Source of the DNA: Herbidospora mongoliensis | GTDB taxonomy: Bacteria > Actinomycetota > Actinomycetes > Streptosporangiales > Streptosporangiaceae | Direction: 5' to 3' | Assembly (NCBI RefSeq): GCF_001570545.1 | Contig: NZ_BBXD01000020.1 | Location: forward strand, 186,001-250,000 | DNA length: 64,000 bases | Part shown: one piece after another, positions 46,257 to 56,126 of the stretch | How positions within the stretch are numbered: position 1 is the first letter of the stretch | Layout of the letters: every line of letters starts with the position of its first letter | Translations under genes and position numbers: made by a program | Notes under the pieces: model-generated | What the model saw: only the letters and a program-made list of their open reading frames with translations | Database searches by the model: none | What the model was told of the DNA's origin: nothing

Positions 46257-47350
46257 ACGATTCATTCCCCGGGACCACCGACGGCTCCTACGAGGTCGAG
46301 ATCGAGGGCCACTTCGAGCGGGAGCTCGCCTCCGCAGACGCGGTGGGTGACGAGCGGCTGATCGAGGCCGCGTTGCGGCCCAAGCGGCTGGCGGAGTTCA
46401 TCGGGCAGCCGAGGGTGCGCGAGCAGCTCTCCCTGGTGCTGGAAGGGGCGCTGCGGCGCAACCGGCCGCCCGACCACGTCCTGATGAGCGGGCCGCCCGG
46501 GCTCGGCAAGACGACGCTCTCCATGATCATCGCCGCCGAGCTGGGGGCCCCGCTGCGGGTCACCTCGGGGCCGGCGCTGGAGCGGGCCGGCGATCTGGCC
46601 GCGATCCTGTCCACGCTGACCGACGGCGAAGTGCTCTTCATCGACGAGATCCACCGCATGGCCCGGCCCGCCGAGGAGATGCTCTACCTCGCGATGGAGG
46701 ACTTCCGGGTCGACATCATCGTCGGCAAGGGGCCCGGCGCGACCGCGATCCCGCTCGACGTCGCGCCGTTCACCCTGGTCGGGGCCACCACCCGAGCCGG
46801 CCTGCTCCCGGCTCCGCTGCGCGACCGGTTCGGGTTCACCGCCCACATGGACTTCTACGACGACGCCGAACTCGAGACGGTGCTGCGCCGCTCGGCCCGG
46901 CTGCTGAGCCTCGACCTGCCCGACGAGGCGGCCGCCGAGATCGCGGGCCGGTCCCGGGGCACCCCCCGCATCGCCAACCGGCTGCTGCGGCGGGTCCGCG
47001 ACTTCTCCGAGGTCCGCGCCGACGGGCTGATCACCCGGGAGATCGCCGCCGCCGCGCTGAATCTTTACGAAGTCGACGCCGAGGGCCTCGACCGGCTCGA
47101 CCGGGCGGTCCTCCACGCGCTGCTGCGCAAGTTCGGCGGCGGTCCCGTCGGGCTGTCGACACTCGCGGTAGCCGTCGGCGAGGAGCCCGAGACCGTCGAG
47201 GTGGTCGCCGAACCGTTCCTGGTCCGGCAGGGGCTGCTGGCCAGAACCCCGCGCGGACGGGTGGCGACGGCCGCCGCGTGGCTGCACCTCGGGCTCGTCC
47301 CGCCGCCCGACGCGTTCGGTGCCGGCGTCGCCTTCGATAACCCTCAGTGA
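46253..47350 (+). CDS. ruvB: Holliday-junction helicase motor RuvB
   Basis: 365 residues, AAA+ ATPase. Walker [10 protein letters not shown], Walker B FIDEIHR, sensor GATTRAG and the C-terminal winged helix with RTPRGRVAT are present. The N-terminal 35 residues extend beyond E. coli RuvB, as is usual in actinobacteria. Confidence 0.97.
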   Translation: MNDSFPGTTDGSYEVEIEGHFERELASADAVGDERLIEAALRPKRLAEFIGQPRVREQLSLVLEGALRRNRPPDHVLMSGPPGLGKTTLSMIIAAELGAPLRVTSGPALERAGDLAAILSTLTDGEVLFIDEIHRMARPAEEMLYLAMEDFRVDIIVGKGPGATAIPLDVAPFTLVGATTRAGLLPAPLRDRFGFTAHMDFYDDAELETVLRRSARLLSLDLPDEAAAEIAGRSRGTPRIANRLLRRVRDFSEVRADGLITREIAAAALNLYEVDAEGLDRLDRAVLHALLRKFGGGPVGLSTLAVAVGEEPETVEVVAEPFLVRQGLLARTPRGRVATAAAWLHLGLVPPPDAFGAGVAFDNPQ

Positions 47351-47433
47351 TGCCGGAAAGGGCCGTAGGGATCACGGAATGGTTGCAATAGGCGGTAAAA
47401 CGGAACTTTCCCGCGCGGCGGATCGTGGGTTCG

Positions 47434-47463
47434 TTGCCGGGCTTCTGACAGCTCGCCTACACT
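47434..47463 (+). promoter_or_regulatory. Promoter candidate for yajC-secDF
   Basis: TTGCCG (47434-47439) and TACACT (47458-47463) are 18 bases apart in the 241-bp gap after ruvB. The leader to yajC would be about 120 bases. Confidence 0.5.
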
Positions 47464-47591
47464 GCGTGGCTTGGCTGGGTGGCTAGGCTCGCTGTGTAAG
47501 GTGACGTGCCGAGCGTGTGTCCCTGACCGGTGTCAAACCTTGTGTGACCTCCGGCGAATGGCCGGTCATCTCTTCAACGAAGGAGAGCCCC

Positions 47592-47951
47592 GTGGAAGGG
47601 CTTGCGCAGCTACTCCCGATCGTCCTGCTATTCGTGGTCTTCTACTTCCTGCTCATCCGCCCGCAGCGGAAGAAGCAGCAGGAGGCCGTCGCGATGCAGA
47701 ACTCGCTCAGCGTGGGATCCCGCGTCATGACCACCACGGGTCTTTTCGGCCTGGTGGTCGGTTTCGCCGACGACGATGTCATCCTCGAGGTGGCGCCCGG
47801 CGTCGAGACCCGCTGGGTCAAGGCGGCCATCGGCCGCGTCCTCGTCGAGGACGCGCCGATCGACGACGAGCACGACACCGATGAGACGACCGACGGCGAC
47901 AACGTCGCGGAAAGCCCGGAGACTGGAGACTCCAGCACCCGCAAGTCCTGA
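47592..47951 (+). CDS. yajC: Preprotein translocase subunit YajC
   Basis: 119 residues. One membrane helix (about 5-22, LLPIVLLFVVFYFLLIRP) leads to a small cytoplasmic domain (VGSRVMTTTGLFGLV) and an acidic disordered tail. It assists SecDF at the Sec translocon. GTG 47592 follows AAGGAG; the frame is open upstream but lacks family similarity there. Confidence 0.95.
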   Translation: MEGLAQLLPIVLLFVVFYFLLIRPQRKKQQEAVAMQNSLSVGSRVMTTTGLFGLVVGFADDDVILEVAPGVETRWVKAAIGRVLVEDAPIDDEHDTDETTDGDNVAESPETGDSSTRKS

Positions 47952-47992
47952 GTACCCTCATTGAAGACCCCTTGACGAAAGACTGACCACCA

Positions 47993-49750
47993 GTGGCCCC
48001 ACCGACCAGCAGCCAGATCAAGCCGGGACGCACGCTCCTGCTTCTTTTGGCGATCATCGCCGCCATGGGCGCGGCCGTGGTCCTGCAGAACGCGTACATC
48101 CCGAAGTTCGGTCTCGACCTCGCGGGCGGCACGACTGTCACGCTCTCGCCCGTGACCCTCGACAACAAGGCGCCCTCGCAAGAGAGCCTCGATCGGGCCG
48201 TCAACATCATCCGTGACCGCGTCAACGGGCAGGGCATCTCCGACGCCCAGGTCGCGAGGGCCAGTGACAACATCCTGATCCAGATCCCGGGCACCGGTCA
48301 GGAGGAGGCGTTGAAGCTCGTGGCGACGACCGCCGAGCTCCGCTTCCGCCAGGTGCTCGCGGTCGGCCCGGCTCAGGAGCAGCCGGCCGCGCTGCCCAGC
48401 GACGCGGCCTCACCGGCCCCGTCGGGCTCGCTGCCGGCCGTCACGCCGTCAGCCGCCGTCGCCTCACCCGCCGCCAGTCCGGCGGGCAGGGCGGTCTCGA
48501 AGGCCCTGCAGGCGCCCTCGCCCACTGCGAGCGCCCAGCCGTCGGGGGAGAAGAAGGGGAACAAGGCCAACGCCCAGCCGAGCCCGGCCGCCACACCGCT
48601 CGTCACGACGCAGCCCGCGCCCGACCCCAACGCCCAGAGCAACGACCCGCTGGCGGGTCAGGATCTGTCGGGCATCGACCCGGCCGTCCTGCAGCAGTTC
48701 AAGGATCTGAAGTGCACGGCCAACAACAAGGGCGCCGGTGTGCTCGACGACCCGGCCAAGCAGTTCGTGGCCTGTGACGAAAGCGGCACCGCGAAGTACA
48801 TCCTCGACGTGGCCGCCGTGCAGGGCTCGGAGATCAGCACCGCCTCGTCCGGCCTGCGCCAGGACACCGGCGAGTGGGTCGTCAACCTCGACTTCAAGAG
48901 CGCGGGCGCCACGAAGTGGTCCGAGCTCACGAACAAGACCTTCTCCAGCCAGGCCCCGCGCAACCAGATCGGCGCGGTGCTCGACGGTGTGGTCGTCACG
49001 GCCCCGGTCTCCAACGGCCGCATCACCGGCGGCAAGACCGAGATCTCCGGCAGCTTCAACTCGCAGACGGCGACCGAGCTGGCCGACCAGCTCAAGTACG
49101 GCGCGCTGCCGCTGAAGTTCAAGGTCAGCTCGACCGTCTCGGTCTCCTCGACCCTCGGCGCCGACCAGCTACGCGGCGGTCTGATCGCGGGCGGCATCGG
49201 CCTCGTGATCGTCATGCTCTACCTGCTGCTCTACTACCGGGGCCTGGGCCTGGTCGGCATCGCCAGCCTCCTGGTCGCGACGCTCGTGACCTACCTGTCG
49301 GTCGTGGTGCTCAGCGCCAACGCGGGCTTCCGCCTGTCGCTGCCGCACATCATCGGCCTGGTGGTCTCGATCGGTATCACCGCCGACTCCTTCATCGTCT
49401 ACTTCGAACGCATCAGAGACGAGATGAAGGAAGGCCGTCGCAGCCTGCGCACGGCCGTCGAGGTGGCCTGGAAGCGGGCCCGCCGCACGATCCTCGTGGC
49501 CGACGCGGTCATGTTCATCGCGGCCTTGGTGCTCTTCTTCCTGGCCGTCGGCGACGTCGCCGGGTTCGCCTTCGCGATGGGCCTGACCACGGTCATCGAC
49601 GTCGTGGTGGTGTTCCTGTTCACCAAGCCGCTCATGTCGCAGGTGGCGGGCATGAAGTTCTTCGCCAAGGGCCACCGTCTGTCCGGCCTCGACGCGGAGC
49701 GCATGGCGCGCACCGACCCGTCGTCCACCTCGACCCTTCAGGAGGCGTGA
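47993..49750 (+). CDS. secD: Protein translocase subunit SecD
   Basis: 585 residues, RND-type. The first helix (14-31) is followed by FGLDLAGGTTV, a periplasmic domain, and five C-terminal membrane helices with SIGITADSFIVYFERIRDE. The periplasmic P1 region carries a low-complexity Ala/Pro/Ser/Gln insert of about 100 residues (about 123-223). SecD uses the proton gradient to pull exported proteins outward. Its stop shares a base with secF (TGATG). Confidence 0.96.
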   Translation: MAPPTSSQIKPGRTLLLLLAIIAAMGAAVVLQNAYIPKFGLDLAGGTTVTLSPVTLDNKAPSQESLDRAVNIIRDRVNGQGISDAQVARASDNILIQIPGTGQEEALKLVATTAELRFRQVLAVGPAQEQPAALPSDAASPAPSGSLPAVTPSAAVASPAASPAGRAVSKALQAPSPTASAQPSGEKKGNKANAQPSPAATPLVTTQPAPDPNAQSNDPLAGQDLSGIDPAVLQQFKDLKCTANNKGAGVLDDPAKQFVACDESGTAKYILDVAAVQGSEISTASSGLRQDTGEWVVNLDFKSAGATKWSELTNKTFSSQAPRNQIGAVLDGVVVTAPVSNGRITGGKTEISGSFNSQTATELADQLKYGALPLKFKVSSTVSVSSTLGADQLRGGLIAGGIGLVIVMLYLLLYYRGLGLVGIASLLVATLVTYLSVVVLSANAGFRLSLPHIIGLVVSIGITADSFIVYFERIRDEMKEGRRSLRTAVEVAWKRARRTILVADAVMFIAALVLFFLAVGDVAGFAFAMGLTTVIDVVVVFLFTKPLMSQVAGMKFFAKGHRLSGLDAERMARTDPSSTSTLQEA

Positions 49751-50754
49751 TGGCAGCCAGCCTCGCGCGCCGCCTCTACCGCGGCGACATCGACATCGAC
49801 TTCGTCGGCAAGCGCAAGCTCTGGTACTCCCTGTCGCTCGCGCTGCTGATCGTCTCGATCGCCGGTCTGTTCATCAAGCCGCTCAACCTGGGCGTGGAGT
49901 TCACCGGCGGCTCGGTGTTCGACTTCACCCGCACTCCGGGCACCTCCGTCGAGCAGGTGCGCGACGTGGTCTCCGCGGCCGGTCCCCACCAGGTGATCGT
50001 CCAGGAGGCAGGCCCCAACTGGCGGGTGACCACCGAGAGCCTCGAAGGCTCCGAGGTCACCAAGGTCCAGCAGGCCGTCGCCGGCAAGTACGGCCTCGAG
50101 GTCGACGACGTCAGCTCCCAGGTGATCGGCGCGACGTGGGGTGGTGAGGTCTCCAACAAGGCGTGGATCGGCCTCATCGTCTTCATGATCGCGATCATGC
50201 TCTACCTGAGCATGGCGTTCGAGTGGCGGATGGCGCTGGCGGCTGTCGTCGCGCTCATCCACGACCTCGTGATCACGGCCGGCGTCTACGCCTGGTCGGG
50301 CTTCGAGGTCACCCCGGCGACCATGCTGGGCTTCCTGACGATCCTCGGTTATTCGCTCTACGACGCCGTCGTCGTGTTCGACATGATCAAGGAGGTCACC
50401 ACGCCGCTGAAGACGTCGGCGAAGATGACCTACACCCAGGCGGCCAACAACGCCCTCAGCCACACCCTGGTCCGGTCGCTCAACACCTCGCTGGTGGCGA
50501 TCCTGCCGGTGGCGGCGATCCTGTTCATCGGGACCACGCTGCTCGGCGCCGGTGTGCTGAAGGACCTGTCGCTGGCCCTGTTCGTCGGCATGATCGTCGG
50601 CACCTACTCCTCCCTGTGCGTGGCGACCCCGATCCTGGTGTCGCTGAAGGAACGCGAACCGCAGTGGATCGCCCTCGCCAAGAGGGTGGCGCAGCGCGAC
50701 GCCTCCGAGGCCAAGCAGGCCTCCAAGGAGAAGAAGGAACACGCCAAGAAGTAG
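49750..50754 (+). CDS. secF: Protein translocase subunit SecF
   Basis: 334 residues with six membrane helices. The family motif LGVEFTGGSVFDF (about 47-59) and GYSLYDAVVVFDMIKE are present, and a Lys-rich tail ends the protein. It is the partner of SecD. A copy of the dispersed palindrome begins right at its stop codon. Confidence 0.96.
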   Translation: MAASLARRLYRGDIDIDFVGKRKLWYSLSLALLIVSIAGLFIKPLNLGVEFTGGSVFDFTRTPGTSVEQVRDVVSAAGPHQVIVQEAGPNWRVTTESLEGSEVTKVQQAVAGKYGLEVDDVSSQVIGATWGGEVSNKAWIGLIVFMIAIMLYLSMAFEWRMALAAVVALIHDLVITAGVYAWSGFEVTPATMLGFLTILGYSLYDAVVVFDMIKEVTTPLKTSAKMTYTQAANNALSHTLVRSLNTSLVAILPVAAILFIGTTLLGAGVLKDLSLALFVGMIVGTYSSLCVATPILVSLKEREPQWIALAKRVAQRDASEAKQASKEKKEHAKK

Positions 50755-50805
50755 CAAAGCGAGACGCGGACGGCCGAAGGCCGGCCGTGGCTCGCGTTGG
50801 GAATC
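50754..50805 (-). repeat. Dispersed palindromic repeat, copy 2 (inverse orientation)
   Basis: Read on the minus strand it matches copy 1: GATTC.CAACGCGAGCCAC, then GGCCTTCGGCCG and GTCTCGCTTTGC. It starts in the secF stop codon. Confidence 0.65.
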
Positions 50806-50814
50806 TGCCCAATA

Positions 50815-50872
50815 GACACGGAACACCCCGCAGGCATCCGGGAAGATCGGGAGCCTGCGGGGTGTTCGTGTC
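50815..50872 (+). terminator. Terminator of the yajC-secDF operon
   Basis: GAACACCCCGCAGGC (50821-50835) pairs exactly with 50853-50867. The stem extends by GACAC/GTGTC across one bulged base, about 20 pairs in all, followed by TCTTT. Confidence 0.85.
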
Positions 50873-50888
50873 TTTGAGGCAAGTTTTG

Positions 50889-50921
50889 GGCGAGAGCCAC
50901 GGCCAGCCGCCGCGCTTTGAC
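50889..50921 (+). repeat. Dispersed palindromic repeat, degenerate copy 3
   Basis: GCGAGAGCCACGGCC and CGCGCTTTGAC keep the ends of the element while the centre is shortened. Copies 2 and 3 flank the secF terminator as inverted arms. Confidence 0.4.
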
Positions 50922-50928
50922 TAGCCAT

Positions 50929-50940
50929 TAAAGTTGGCAG
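50929..50940 (+). promoter_or_regulatory. Candidate -10 box for apt
   Basis: TAAAGT (50929-50934) ends six bases before GTG 50941; there is no ribosome-binding site, so a leaderless start is possible. Confidence 0.35.
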
Positions 50941-51447
50941 GTGACCGACTGGATCTCGCTGATCAGGGACATTCCCGACTATCCGCAGCCCGGTGTCCTT
51001 TTCAAGGACATCACCCCGCTGCTGGCCGACCCGGCCGCGTTCACCGTGGTCGTCGACGACCTGGCCGAAGGGTTCACCTTCGACAAGGTGGTCGGCATCG
51101 AGGCCAGGGGTTTCATCCTGGCCGCTCCCGTGGCCATCAGGAGGGGCGCGGGATTTGTGCCTGTACGCAAGAAGGGCAAATTGCCCGCCGAAACGCTTGA
51201 GGCGTCCTACGATCTGGAATACGGCTCCGCGACGATCGAGGTCCACGCCGACGCGTTCGCCCCGGGCGAGCGGGTCCTGGTGGTCGACGACGTCCTCGCG
51301 ACCGGCGGCACCGCGGCCGCCGCGGTCGACCTGGTGCGGCGCGCAGGCGCCGAGGTGGTCGCCGTGACGTTCCTGATGGAGCTGTCCTTCCTCCCCGGTA
51401 GGGAGAGGCTGCCCGGTCTCGATGTCAGAGCCTTGGTTACCGTTTGA
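50941..51447 (+). CDS. apt: Adenine phosphoribosyltransferase
   Basis: 168 residues. The adenine loop GIEARGFILAAPVA and the PRPP motif VLVVDDVLATGGTAAA are intact. It salvages adenine to AMP. It lies directly before relA, the usual order in actinobacteria. Confidence 0.95.
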   Translation: MTDWISLIRDIPDYPQPGVLFKDITPLLADPAAFTVVVDDLAEGFTFDKVVGIEARGFILAAPVAIRRGAGFVPVRKKGKLPAETLEASYDLEYGSATIEVHADAFAPGERVLVVDDVLATGGTAAAAVDLVRRAGAEVVAVTFLMELSFLPGRERLPGLDVRALVTV

Positions 51448-51487
51448 CCTACACTGAGTGATCTGGACTCGAATGTGAGGAGTCTGA

Positions 51488-53821
51488 GTGCCCCGTGATG
51501 TGGCCCCCGGAAACGCGCCCGTCGAGACACCCGGCGTGCCGGTTCCCGACGCGCCCAACGAGACGGCGCCCCCGGAGAAGGGGCCGGTCGTCCGGCGCAG
51601 ACTGGGCCGGTTCGGCGGGCAGTGGGGTGCGATGAACCCCGTCCTCGAGCCCCTCTTCAAGACGGTGCGGGCCACTCACCCCAAAGCCGACCTGCGGCTG
51701 ATCGAGCGCGCCTACGAGACGGCGGCCTACCACCACCGCGATCAGAAGCGGAAGAGCGGCGACCCCTACATCACCCACCCGCTGGCCGTGGCGACGATCC
51801 TGGCCGAGCTGGGCACCGACGACGAGACCCTGTGCGCGGCCCTCCTCCACGACACCGTGGAGGACACCGCCTACGGCCTCGACGAGCTGAGGGCCGACTT
51901 CGGCGAGAACATCGCGCTGCTGGTCGACGGGGTGACCAAGCTCGACAAGGTCAAGTTCGGCGACGCCGCCCAGGCCGAGACGGTCCGCAAGATGGTCGTG
52001 GCGATGAGCCGCGACATCCGCGTGCTGGTGATCAAGCTGGGCGACCGGCTGCACAACATGCGCACCATGCGTTACATGCCCGAGCACAAGCGGCAGCAGA
52101 AGTCCCGCGAGACGCTGGAGATCTTCGCGCCGCTGGCCCACCGCCTCGGCATGAACACGATCAAGTGGGAGCTGGAGGACCTCGCGTTCACCATGCTCTT
52201 CCCCAAGCGCTACGACGAGATCGCCCGCATGGTCTCCGAGCGGGCCCCGCGCCGTGACCTGTTCCTGCAGGAGGTCATCGAGAAGGTCCACACCGACCTG
52301 CGGGAACAGAAGGTCCGGGCGACCGTGAAGGGCCGTCCCAAGCACTACTACTCGATCTACCAGAAGATGATCGCCAAGGGCGTCGCCTTCGACGACATCT
52401 ACGACCTGGTGGGCATCCGGGTGCTGGTCGACACGGTCCGCGACTGCTATGCCGCGCTCGGAACGATCCACGCCCGGTGGAACCCGGTGCCCGGGCGGTT
52501 CAAAGACTACATAGCGATGCCCAAGTTCAACATGTACCAGTCGCTGCACACGACGGTCATCGGGCCCGAGGGCAAGCCGGTCGAGCTGCAGATCCGCACC
52601 CACGCGATGCACCACCGCGCCGAATACGGCGTCGCGGCCCACTGGAAGTACAAAGAGGAGATGGTCGGCCCCGGCACCGGGGGCAAGGTCAAGGACGTCA
52701 ACGACATGGCGTGGCTGCGCCAGCTCCTCGACTGGCAGAAGGAGACCTCCGACCCGGGCGAGTTCCTCGAGTCGCTGCGCTTCGACCTGTCGGTCTCCGA
52801 GGTGTTCGTCTTCACCCCGCGCGGCCAGGTCATCGCGCTGCCCGACGGCGCGACCCCGGTCGACTTCGCCTACGCCGTCCACACCGAGGTCGGCCATCGA
52901 TGTATCGGGGCCCGGGTCAACGGGCGGCTGGTGCCGCTGGAGTCGCGGCTGAGCAACGGCGACACGGTCGAGATCTTCACCTCGAAGTCGCCCGACGCGG
53001 GGCCCTCGCGTGACTGGCTGAAGTTCGTCAAGTCGGGCCGGGCCCGCAACAAGATCCGCCAGTGGTTCTCCAAGGAGCGCCGCGAGACCGCGATCGAGGC
53101 CGGCAAGGAGGCCATCGGGCGGGCGATGCGCAAGCAGGGCCTGCCGCTCCAGCGGCTCATGTCCGGCGAGGCGCTGCTGGCCCTGGCCAGAGACCTGCAC
53201 TATCCCGACGTGTCGGCGCTCTACGCGGCGGTGGGCGAGGGTCACATCGCGGCCCAGTCGGTCGTCCAGAAGCTCGTACAGGCCCTTGGAGGGGTTGAAG
53301 GGGCAGAAGAGGACATCGCCGAGGCGGCGCTGCCCACGCGGCTCAAGGGCACTCCCAGGGCCGGGACCAACGCTGGTGTCATGGTGGCGGGCGACCCCGA
53401 CGTGTGGGTACGCCTCTCGCGCTGCTGTACGCCCGTGCCGGGTGACGACATCATCGGCTTCGTGACGCGGGGTCACGGGGTGTCGGTGCACCGGGTCGAC
53501 TGCGCCAACGTGGGATCGCTCAAGGAGCAGACCGAACGGCTCGTCGAGGTGGCGTGGTCGCCCGGAGACGACTCGGTGTTCCTGGTCGCGATCCAGGTCG
53601 AGGCGCTCGACCGGCCCCGCCTGCTCTCAGATGTGACCCGCACGCTGTCGGACCACCACGTGAACATCCTGTCGGCGTCGGTGACGACCTCACGCGACCG
53701 GGTGGCGGTCAGCAAGTTCACCTTCGAGATGGGCGACCCCAAGCACCTGGGCCACGTGCTCAAGACGGTGCGCAACATCCCGGGCGTCTACGACGTCTAC
53801 CGGGTGACCAGCGGCGCCTGA
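51488..53821 (+). CDS. relA: Bifunctional (p)ppGpp synthetase/hydrolase
   Basis: 777 residues. HD hydrolase domain with HDTVED at 121-126 and HxxxGD-type sites, synthetase domain with [21 protein letters not shown] region (about 338-358; read as two adjacent motifs), TGS (about 440-500), zinc-finger-like [13 protein letters not shown] and a C-terminal ACT domain. Both activities look intact, so it is a Rel-type enzyme controlling the stringent response. GTG 51488 follows GAGGAG by five bases; the first 50 residues are Pro-rich and disordered. The stop codon lies inside its terminator. Confidence 0.96.
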   Translation: MPRDVAPGNAPVETPGVPVPDAPNETAPPEKGPVVRRRLGRFGGQWGAMNPVLEPLFKTVRATHPKADLRLIERAYETAAYHHRDQKRKSGDPYITHPLAVATILAELGTDDETLCAALLHDTVEDTAYGLDELRADFGENIALLVDGVTKLDKVKFGDAAQAETVRKMVVAMSRDIRVLVIKLGDRLHNMRTMRYMPEHKRQQKSRETLEIFAPLAHRLGMNTIKWELEDLAFTMLFPKRYDEIARMVSERAPRRDLFLQEVIEKVHTDLREQKVRATVKGRPKHYYSIYQKMIAKGVAFDDIYDLVGIRVLVDTVRDCYAALGTIHARWNPVPGRFKDYIAMPKFNMYQSLHTTVIGPEGKPVELQIRTHAMHHRAEYGVAAHWKYKEEMVGPGTGGKVKDVNDMAWLRQLLDWQKETSDPGEFLESLRFDLSVSEVFVFTPRGQVIALPDGATPVDFAYAVHTEVGHRCIGARVNGRLVPLESRLSNGDTVEIFTSKSPDAGPSRDWLKFVKSGRARNKIRQWFSKERRETAIEAGKEAIGRAMRKQGLPLQRLMSGEALLALARDLHYPDVSALYAAVGEGHIAAQSVVQKLVQALGGVEGAEEDIAEAALPTRLKGTPRAGTNAGVMVAGDPDVWVRLSRCCTPVPGDDIIGFVTRGHGVSVHRVDCANVGSLKEQTERLVEVAWSPGDDSVFLVAIQVEALDRPRLLSDVTRTLSDHHVNILSASVTTSRDRVAVSKFTFEMGDPKHLGHVLKTVRNIPGVYDVYRVTSGA

Positions 53822-53841
53822 CCGAATCGGTCAGGCGCCGC
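53811..53841. terminator. Terminator overlapping the relA stop codon
   Basis: GCGGCGCCTGACCG (53811-53824) and its exact reverse complement (53828-53841) have a 3-base loop. It can serve relA and the convergent DUF349 gene. Confidence 0.85.
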
Positions 53842-53856
53842 CGTTTCAAGAACACA

Positions 53857-55080
53857 TCAGGAGAACTCGGCGAGCGTGCGCTCGGCCTCCTCCAGCCAGG
53901 AGCGGCGGGCCGCGATGCCCTCCTCGGCCTCCTTGGCCTGCTTGCTGCCCGGCTGGGCCTTGCCCAGACGGGTCTCAAGCTGCTCGATCGTGCGGCGGAG
54001 CTGGTTCACCGTGTCCTGGGCGCGGGCCCGGGCCTCGGGGTTGGAGCGCTTCCACTCCGTCTCCTCGGCCTTGCGGATCGCGTCGTCGATCTTCCGCAGC
54101 CCGCCCTCGAGCCGGTCGCGCTGCTCGCGCGGCACCGGCCCGACGGCCTCCCACCGCTCGACGAGGGACCGCAGCAGGCCCCGGGCCGTGCGGACGTCGG
54201 TCACCGGAAGGATCTTCTCCGCCTCGACCAGGAGCAGTTCCTTGGCCTCGGCGTTGGCCGCGAAAGAGGCGTCGCGCTCGGTGAACACCGCGGACCTGGC
54301 CTGGAAGAACAGGTCCTGGGCACCCTTGAAGCGGTTCCACAGCTCGTCTTCCGACTCGCGGGAGGCCCGGCCGGCCGCCTTCCAGCGGTTCATCAGCTCG
54401 CGGTAGGCCGCCGCGGTGGCGGTCCACTCGGTCGAGGACGACAGCGCCTCGGCCTCGCTGACGATGCGCTCCTTGTCGGAACGCACCTGGTCGCGCTGCT
54501 CGTCGAGCGAGGAGAAGTAGGCCTTGCGACGCTTGGCGAAGGCCGTGCGGGCCGTGGACAGGCGCTTCCACAGCGCCGCCTCGGTCGCCCGGTCGATCCG
54601 CTCGGCGGCCTTCCACTCCTCGACGAGCTGGCGCAGCCGCTCGCCGCCGGACTTCCAGTGAGTGGCGTCCTCGGCGATGCGCTCGGCCTCGCCGACGATC
54701 CGCTCCTTGATCTCCTTGGCCTGGCCGCGGGCGACCTCGCGGGCCGCCTTCACTTCCTCGCGGCGCTTGCCCACGATCTCGGTCAGGGCCTGAAGACGGT
54801 TGCTGAGCGAGTCGAGGTCACCGACCGCGTTCGCCCCGGTGATCGCCTCGCGCAGCTTCACGATGCCGGCCTCCGCCTGGGCAGGCGGCAGATCGGTGCC
54901 CTTAACCCGCTGTTCGAGCAGCTGAACCTGGCCGGCCAGCTCGTCGAACTTGCGGTGATAGTAGGCCAGCGCCTCTTCCGGTTCGCCGGCCTGCCAGGAC
55001 CCGACGGCCCGTTCTCCCTCAGCCGTACGCACGTAGACGGTGCCGTCGTCGTCTACCCGGCCCCACGGGTCGGTGGTCAC
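53857..55080 (-). CDS. DUF349 coiled-helical repeat protein
   Basis: 407 residues, almost all helical. At least three DUF349 repeats show the Trp-Lys-Ala turn: LVEEWKAAERI, LMNRWKAAGRAS and LVERWEAVGPVP. The N-terminus has a short beta region (DDDGTVYVRTAEGER). Function is unknown in actinobacteria; the location next to relA is conserved in many of them. GTG 55080 has GGGAGG five bases upstream. Confidence 0.88.
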   Translation of the reverse strand: MTTDPWGRVDDDGTVYVRTAEGERAVGSWQAGEPEEALAYYHRKFDELAGQVQLLEQRVKGTDLPPAQAEAGIVKLREAITGANAVGDLDSLSNRLQALTEIVGKRREEVKAAREVARGQAKEIKERIVGEAERIAEDATHWKSGGERLRQLVEEWKAAERIDRATEAALWKRLSTARTAFAKRRKAYFSSLDEQRDQVRSDKERIVSEAEALSSSTEWTATAAAYRELMNRWKAAGRASRESEDELWNRFKGAQDLFFQARSAVFTERDASFAANAEAKELLLVEAEKILPVTDVRTARGLLRSLVERWEAVGPVPREQRDRLEGGLRKIDDAIRKAEETEWKRSNPEARARAQDTVNQLRRTIEQLETRLGKAQPGSKQAKEAEEGIAARRSWLEEAERTLAEFS

Positions 55081-55137
55081 CGTGTCCTCCCGCACTCGAA
55101 TCAGCCTCCAGGGCGTTTAGCCCTTGGTTGTATTACG

Positions 55138-55980
55138 TCAGCTCTTGCCGGTAATTGTCACGTCTTTGATGTCCACGGCCTGCTTCGGCGGTCCGTCGGC
55201 GCCACCCTCGGCACCGGCCTTGGCCACCTTGTCCACGAGGTCCAGGCCCTTGGTGATCGTGCCGAAGGGCGTGTACTGGTCGGGCAGGGTGTCCGTCTCA
55301 TCGCCGTAGACGATGAAGAACTGGCTGCCGTTCGTGTTCGCGCCGCTGTTGGCCATCGCCAGGACGCCGCGCTTGTAGCTGGCGCCTTCGAGGTTCTCGT
55401 CCACGAAGCGGTAGCCCGGGCCGCCGCTGCCGGTGGCGGTCGGGTCGCCGCACTGGAGCACCTTGATGCCCTCGGTGGTGAGGCGGTGGCACTTCGTCTT
55501 GTCGAAGTAGCCCTTGCTCGCCAGGTGAGTGAACGAGCCGACGGTGCAGGGCGCCTTGGCCCCGTCGAGGTCGGCCTCGATGACGCCCAGGTTCGTGTTG
55601 ATCTTCATGACCGCCGGAGCTGCGGCGACCTTGGGGTCGGGCTTGCCGACGTCCTTGGCCGCGCCCGCCGGATCGGTCACGTAGTCGCACTTGCCGGTGC
55701 CCTTGTCGTAGGGCAACGGTTGCGCGGGTGCCGCTGCGGCGGGGTCGGACGGGTTGGCCGACGCCGGCGCGGACGCCGCTGCGGTGGCCGGGTCGTCGTC
55801 GTTCCCTCCCGTCAGGAAGAACGCCGCGGCGACGATGCCGGCGACGACGACCACGACGCCGGCGGTGGTCCCGATCGCGGCGGTGCGCTTCTGCGTGCGT
55901 TCACGTTGAACGCGCGCGGCCTGCTGGCGCTCGTGGTGTTCGCGCGCGAGTTGCTTCTGCCGGTCCTTCCCGGTGACCAC
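55138..55980 (-). CDS. Membrane-anchored cyclophilin peptidyl-prolyl isomerase
   Basis: 280 residues. A basic, helical cytoplasmic N-terminus (about 1-35), one membrane helix (about 37-58), an Ala/Pro linker and an extracytoplasmic cyclophilin domain with CHRLTTEGIKVLQCGDP, NSGANTNGSQFFIVYG and YTPFGTITKGLD. The active-site Arg (HRL) and Gln-Phe-Phe are kept. Four cysteines suggest disulfides. GTG 55980 follows GGGAGGA. A paralogue lies at 60862-61728. Confidence 0.92.
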   Translation of the reverse strand: MVTGKDRQKQLAREHHERQQAARVQRERTQKRTAAIGTTAGVVVVVAGIVAAAFFLTGGNDDDPATAAASAPASANPSDPAAAAPAQPLPYDKGTGKCDYVTDPAGAAKDVGKPDPKVAAAPAVMKINTNLGVIEADLDGAKAPCTVGSFTHLASKGYFDKTKCHRLTTEGIKVLQCGDPTATGSGGPGYRFVDENLEGASYKRGVLAMANSGANTNGSQFFIVYGDETDTLPDQYTPFGTITKGLDLVDKVAKAGAEGGADGPPKQAVDIKDVTITGKS

Positions 55981-56126
55981 TTCGTCCTCCCGACTGTCCA
56001 AGAATGACTATTGAGGTGGGCGAATCGTATCGGCACACAGGTATTGGTTCGCAGCCCGCCGACCCGCACCGGTACCCTTCGGTTACATTCGCTCGCTCAA
56101 TCCTTTGAGACATCGAGGCCGCTCCG

